64,000 nt of DNA from Platynereis dumerilii (lineage: Eukaryota; Annelida; Polychaeta; Phyllodocida; Nereididae), in the NCBI GenBank assembly GCA_026936325.1, contig JAPTHN010000005.1, positions 54,923,514-54,987,513 on the forward strand, read 5' to 3'. Both the position numbers and the translations under genes were made by a program. Positions within the stretch are counted from its first letter, which is position 1, and the number at the start of each line of letters is the position of its first letter. Shown here in pieces: positions 58,578 through 64,000 of the stretch. The notes under the pieces were generated by a model. That model ran no database searches, had not been told where the DNA came from, and saw nothing but the letters and a program-made list of their open reading frames with translations.

Positions 58578-61001
58578 GACAAAGTTCTGTTATAGACATA
58601 TTGTCCATGTATTTCATACAACATATAATTGCAATGAGAATTGCTAAGCTAGGCTCAGGCCTGTGTGCGGCCAATTCTTTTAACTGCAATATTTGCAAGA
58701 GTAGAATAAACAGTACAAAGTTGCAAATAAAAGTTGCACAGAAATATTAAGATTCAGATAGGTACAGAATAATGGTTTTAGACAGGCATAAGCAGATGCA
58801 CATATAGATAGATATGGAAAGGGAGGCAGGTTAATAGAAAGATAAATAGAGAGACAGAACTGTTATGAAAAAAATACACACAATGTCAACTTATGCAAAG
58901 CTCCCTGACAATATAAAATGCAATTCATTGATAAATTTAGTTTATCAGATTTGGCTTTGTTGATTTGATTTCCATGACAAGGTTAACCATTTAATGAGGA
59001 TACATTGTAATCACTGAGGAGTGAGGAGCAACATCATTACCAAAATCAGCCATTTAGAGCTATTTTTAAAGCATGGAATTGAGTCAATTTTTGTTGAAGG
59101 GGATTGCCTGGAAACTCATGAGTGAGGCTCCAATCAGCAATATCATGGGTAGACATGTTGCCACCACTGATTTATAACTGTTATTTTTGAGACAGATATG
59201 AAGGACTAGTTTGTTCTTGATGATATAGTGTTATCCCTCGGTTAACTCTATTAATTTTGATATTGGTCTGTTATTAAATTGTCGGTTGTTGCTTTTGAGA
59301 TGCTCATTATTGGTCACTAGACATGTAACAGTTGTTTTAGAGCTACAACAGAAAAACGAGACCATTCATCCTGATCTTCAAGAAATCCATGAATTTCCAC
59401 TTGAATTGGGCTACTGCAGCATCTAAAATATGAAGTGTTTATGAATCAGATGTTGTGAAATATATGGCTTCCCACGAAACCTAAGACATGTAGATGATTG
59501 AAAAGTGAAATGATATTCAGATGATATTCAGATGTAGAAATTGGGGCTGATATTAAATAAACAGAAGGCATCTCCTCAGTGCAATCAGGCAACTTTGACA
59601 TATAAAAAGTGCACCGAGTTGATAGTTCACGAACTGAACCATTCTTATGACAATTTAAATTCCATAGACACTTCAACTTTCCGTACTGTCTCACAATTTC
59701 TGAGAAAAGCTCTTTTGCTCATGAACATATAAGTCACCAGGGTGTTCTATCGTTTATGCATTGTAAAGTAATTTAGTTCCTGTAATATCATACAACTGTG
59801 ACTATGTGTATGGTATTTTATTGTATTGTGGTGTATGAGAAAGACAATCGGGTTAGAGCTGCAACCTATTGTTCACCACTTATTCTTGTAATGCTGACTG
59901 ATCAAATGCCTTCACGGTACCACACAAATAAATGGTGACAGTCATTCAACTATCCAACTAAACATTTTCACTAATTGAAAAAAGATATATTAGAGGTACA
60001 CAAAAGGTGCAATGATGAATACCTGAGTAGATTGCCACCAGTTAACAGATTACAGAACCAAATTGCAGTGCTGCTTATTAATTGGACAGCCGTTTTTGTG
60101 CATCATGAGCTACATCATTCACTGTGTTATAGATTAGAGTCAGTCGGAAGCATTGTTTGGGTATATAATGCTGTAGGTTTTGAAAATGTAAACATTGTTT
60201 TAGTTCCGTGAAAACAGTTGAATTTTGAATCATGCTAACATAAATAATAAATATCAAATGCTATGTAAGGCATTACATGAAAGTCCCCTTTTCATGTTTT
60301 GTCTTTTCTCCAACATTTTTGAGAATGATACCATGAGGCAATGCATCGATTTGCTGAAGTGAAATAAAGACTTCATGGCTGTACTCAAGCAAACATGTCC
60401 TGCAGCCAAACCACTTATAAACAAAACATGTATTTTTTTGGAGCAATTATTTGAAATTTTCAAAAATAACAATGAATGGAAATTACAAACATGCATATTT
60501 TATAAATCAAGCCTTTTGATAATGCAGAAAAGTCTTTGAGTTCATTTACAGTATCAGTTTTTCTTTTCAATTCAAGCCCAACACATGTGGCATAGCTTGC
60601 TCTCGTTGTATTAAATAGTTATTTCAAGCATTTCTGGAACAGATCAATCAATCCAATGATTGCCAGCAGCAAAAAGATATCTCTCACAAAAACGCTGTCT
60701 GACATGCTGGTTTGGCAAGGTGTCAACATGCCACTCAGTTGTGATATATGATTGATTTCCTTACAGATATGAACTAAAGAAGCCTTTAACATGAAGTGTG
60801 TTTTTCTTTTACAATTTGATATCTCACTGAAGATAAACAAGGAACCATGTACTCCTGATTCAGACAAGTGAAGAAAAAAGCTCACTAAGGTTAGAAGAAG
60901 ACCAAAGGAATAATTTTGGGCTTCGTCTCAATCCCAGACAGGAGGAGAATAACATGCTAAGCATGATAATAACGGCCGATCACATGGACACCAGACAAGC
61001 T
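58578..61001. other. Gene-free part of D2
   Basis: Only short frames unconserved in D1. 59,450-59,650 and 60,600-60,760 are paralogous to D1. Near 58,800-58,860 there is a purine-rich stretch with weak GATA repeats. Confidence 0.5.
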
Positions 61002-61371
61002 ATTACAGCCAAACGCTTTGATATAGAATAAGAGTGGACTGTGGCACTGTCAAAATGGCATTTCGTGTGTCATCATGCTGATAATTTGTCATGATCAAAC
61101 CCTATACTTTCACTGTTAATTTGCTTGAAGGAGACTTATTCCACTTGTTGGTGACATCCAAACGAAAAGATTATGCATCTGATTTTCACTCTAAAATCCG
61201 TTATGAGAAGTCAAATGGCTTTCTCTCGATCATGACTAATCAAACAGCCGGTATGTCTCCCATGTTGAAAGTAGAGAATATGCCAATTCATCAGCTATCA
61301 GGAGTCACAAAGTGCCATTTTCACAGTGCCACAGTCCACTCTAATTCCATATCAAAGTGTTTGGCTGTAAT
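61002..61371. mobile_element. MITE with about 85-bp TIR, copy 1 (370 bp)
   Basis: ATTACAGCCAAACGCTTTGA at the left is matched by the reverse complement of the right end. The inverted repeat then runs through AGAGTGGACTGTGGCACTGT and AAAATGGCA, about 85 bp in all. The 122-codon frame at 61,091-61,459 crosses it and is a by-product. A related copy is at 62,109. Confidence 0.85.
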
Positions 61372-62108
61372 GTTGGACATCGTCAAAGATAATACTCATT
61401 CCATTCAACACCAACGCATTGAAGAATTAATCATGGTTAGATTATGCAACGTCGTTTGAAGAGATATATGAGGTATTGATAGTTTCTAACATCAATATGT
61501 TTCAATCGCAATAGAGTATAGCTCCGTCCAAGCAATTGTCATCTATTGAACATTACAGAGCCAATCCTCATCAGATGACTCAGATACTAAAGCGAGTCGA
61601 TTTTTCATCAATTTTACACCACTTCAAAATCTCAATCATTCAAAACTGTCATCAAACGCTCAAATGAAAATTAATTTCCATTCAATAAACATTTGATTTA
61701 CACATCTGTTGTTTCCTGGAATAATCTTGAATTGACTACCCATTTCAAATAAACGGCCTCTTACCCTTACCTGTTTGTCCAGGATAACATAAAATAAAAA
61801 ACTACCCCTGGCACTGAGTTTTGTTAACTGGTTTATCAAACTTTTTTATTGCTTTGTGTTTTCTTAATTTCCCGCTTAGATGAACTGGTTTGATACAACC
61901 TCAAAGGTCATTTCTCATTAATTTGTCTGCTACTCGTATCCGGCATATGATTATGATTGAGTAAGTGGACACCAATACAATTTCCTGTTTCTGATATGCT
62001 AGTACTTTCATTCCCATGCAGATAGTGTGATGGCCTCTCCGTATCCATAAAAAAAGGAATAACAAATGTTCCAAATCATGAATACCTTGATAGTCAGACA
62101 ACCTTCAC

Positions 62109-62546
62109 ATTACAGTCAGTCACTTTGATGTAGAAAAAGAGTGGACTGTTGCACTGTGAAAATGGCACTTTGTGTGACATCATGCTGATGATTTGTCATG
62201 ATCATACCCAATACTTTCAATGTTTTTAAAATTTGGTATAAGGAGACTAATCTTGCTAGTTGGTGACAGCCAAACGAAAGGAGTATGCATCTGAATTCAC
62301 TCTAAAGTCAGATATGACAAATAAAATGGCCTTCTCTTGATCATGACCAGTGATGTATTTTGGAGGGGGCCATGGTACATAATCCTTTTGCTTGCCTCTC
62401 ACCAACAAGTAGGATTAGTCGCCGTAAATCAAATCAATATTGAAAGTGTTGACTCATGACAAATCATCAGTACGATGACTCACAAAGCACCACTTTCACA
62501 ATGCAGCAGTCTACTCTTTTTGCATATCAAATTAACAGACTGTAAT
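62109..62546. mobile_element. MITE, same family, copy 2 (about 438 bp)
   Basis: Left part ATTACAGTCAGTCACTTTGA, AGAGTGGACTGTTGCACTGT, AAAATGGCACTTTGTG; the right end ATATCAAATTAACAGACTGTAAT is inverted to it. It shares interior strings with copy 1 (CATCATGCTGATRATTTGTC, TTGGTGACAKCCAAACGAAA, TATGCATCTGA) in the same orientation. Its inverted repeat is more diverged than in copy 1. Confidence 0.82.
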
Positions 62547-64000
62547 TTACAATTTTACTGAGTGAAATTTCTGTGCTCATGGTTTCTTAGTTTTAACATC
62601 ATATTATGTGTCGTGATTTACCATACTGCATGACACATTAAGTTCAATTGTTTATCAGTGTACATGTGCTATTATTTTCATCCATTGAATCTGCCTAAAT
62701 TTATCTACATACCTGACGCCATAATTGATATTTTAACAGAATGATTTGTGCAAAATAATACACCATCTTCCTGCAGGTATACATCGCATCAGCAGTGACC
62801 AAAATAAATAGGCTAAACATACCCTTCAGGAATTATTATTAATATTATGATTCCTTCAGTATTATTTGTTTAACTGTAAATAGTGGTCATATATCATCTT
62901 TTGTGAAAGCTAGCATTGTCATAACATGGAACATTGCTTGTTTGCATTATTCTTATCCTGCTTATGTTACGACCCATTGTTATACAGTTGGAATTGGAAG
63001 AAATTTACAACATCATTGGCTGAGCCATCATACAGACACAAAACCAAAGTGTCACAAAGTATGACAAGGAGCATTCCAATGGATGAAGTCAAGGGTCAAG
63101 GGCCTCTGTCAGAACCAAATTGCAAAAAAGAACAGAATGGATGAAAAGCATCGCCATTTGAATAACATGAATGAATCAGTTTGCTTTGACTAAAGTATCA
63201 ATGACATAGCTACCGGAAGAAGAACTGCATTTATATGTGCAAAATGAGTAAAATTATTTTGAAAGCCAACTGTTTAAATTCATCTGGATATAAAATTGTC
63301 ACAAATGGCTTGCACCTTGTCTAAAAACAAGAATGTTTCCAATAAAGTATGTAGGTAGTACCAAACGAAATCTTTCTTTCTGTAACTCAGTAGAAAACCA
63401 AAAAACAGATATATATATGAGAAAATAATTTTGCAATTTTTTTGTCTTGATTTTTTTCTGGCCTTGCTGGATCTCTAGCTCATGCAGCATTTGTATTGAA
63501 CTGACAGAAAAAATCGTAAAGAATCAAATTATCCATGCAAGCCGGCTTATCTGTGAAATTGCTTCATCCACGCTGGCATTGTCAGTTAATGAACATTAGG
63601 TTGATCTGCATGCCTTTCACACTTTTTCTAAATACCAATTCCAATTGTGTCTCCTTGAATTAAAGCCAGTGTGCCTTTTAGCTTGTGTTACCAGATGATA
63701 TCAGAAATTAATCTGACATCTGACCATCAAGATGATTACTCTGAAGATAAAAAATGAGCAAATTTCAATTTTGCCAAAATTAATAAAAAGTCAACTAGCC
63801 TGATTCTGACAAGGCCCGCGCAGAAAAAGTGGATGGTTAAAACCTGCCAGAAGCATTCATCTGCCAAAAGCATTCATCTGATTATGAATTGTTACACGAT
63901 TGACAGCATTTGTGGATGCTGTAAGAAACAATTACTGTAGATGTAGTTTTCTTTCTCTATGCTGACAGGGGTGCAAGAATGAATTATTCTGTGCTTGCGA
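62547..64000. other. No gene seen; right edge
   Basis: 62,920-63,060 is paralogous to 54,640-54,760. The remaining bases are AT-rich with only short frames and no recognised element. Confidence 0.45.

Larger units (their letters stand above)
55201..64000 (+). repeat. Old tandem unit D2 (runs off the window)
   Basis: Paralogous to D1 as described there, but longer because of the foldback element at 55,634-57,850 and two MITEs (61,002 and 62,109). No gene. Confidence 0.72.

Noticed and set aside
61091-61459. 122-codon frame as a gene
   Set aside because: Most of it lies in a MITE whose second copy at 62.1 kb does not keep the frame.

Overview
This is an AT-rich, animal-type (metazoan) genomic window in which I find no intact host protein gene, rRNA or tRNA gene. 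Three fragments of CR1/L2-like or other jockey-group LINEs with (ATT)n or (ACTT)n-type tails, a fourth LINE of RTE/jockey type, many short hAT- and TA-target (Tc1/mariner-type) MITEs, foldback elements and (TATC)n microsatellites suggest a marine invertebrate, perhaps a deuterostome. The exact taxon cannot be told from what is here. Almost every long open frame lies in a repeat or is a chance frame.

The backbone is a large tandem segmental duplication. Unit A (about 8.28-24.24 kb), unit B (about 24.24-39.56 kb) and the truncated unit C (about 39.56-47.88 kb) share some twenty landmarks in the same order and orientation. Much older relatives flank them: 0.5-6.9 kb on the left, and two further units, D1 (about 49.0-55.2 kb) and D2 (about 55.2 kb to the end), on the right. 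A also carries an extra diverged half-unit (18.85-22.57 kb). The repeated unit is noncoding wherever I could follow it between copies.

Because the units are paralogous, many insertions can be seen against an empty site in a sister unit. Unit A alone has a CpG-rich 496-bp insert (10,488-10,983), hAT MITEs at 15,849 and 19,014, a CR1/L2-like LINE at 17.66 kb and a TIR element at 19.73 kb with a second element nested in it. Unit B alone has a TIR element at 25.59 kb, a palindromic TA-target MITE at 29,845, an hAT-like element at 30,761, an RTE/jockey-like LINE at 32.15 kb and a 1,045-bp element at 35,659 with a strong hairpin and three TGACGTCA sites. Unit C alone has a TIR element at 41,571 and a 975-bp near-complete palindrome at 46,226.

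The most unusual object is in D2 (55,634-57,850). It is a 2.2-kb foldback element flanked by a 10-bp duplication, with arms built from about 25 exact copies of the palindrome CTGCAGAATTCTGCAG, and its core is a three-fold 214-bp tandem repeat. It resembles Drosophila FB/Galileo-type foldback transposons in architecture, but I do not recognise the sequence. D2 also holds two related MITEs (61.0 and 62.1 kb). D1 and D2 share a roughly 180-bp island that is much better conserved than its surroundings.
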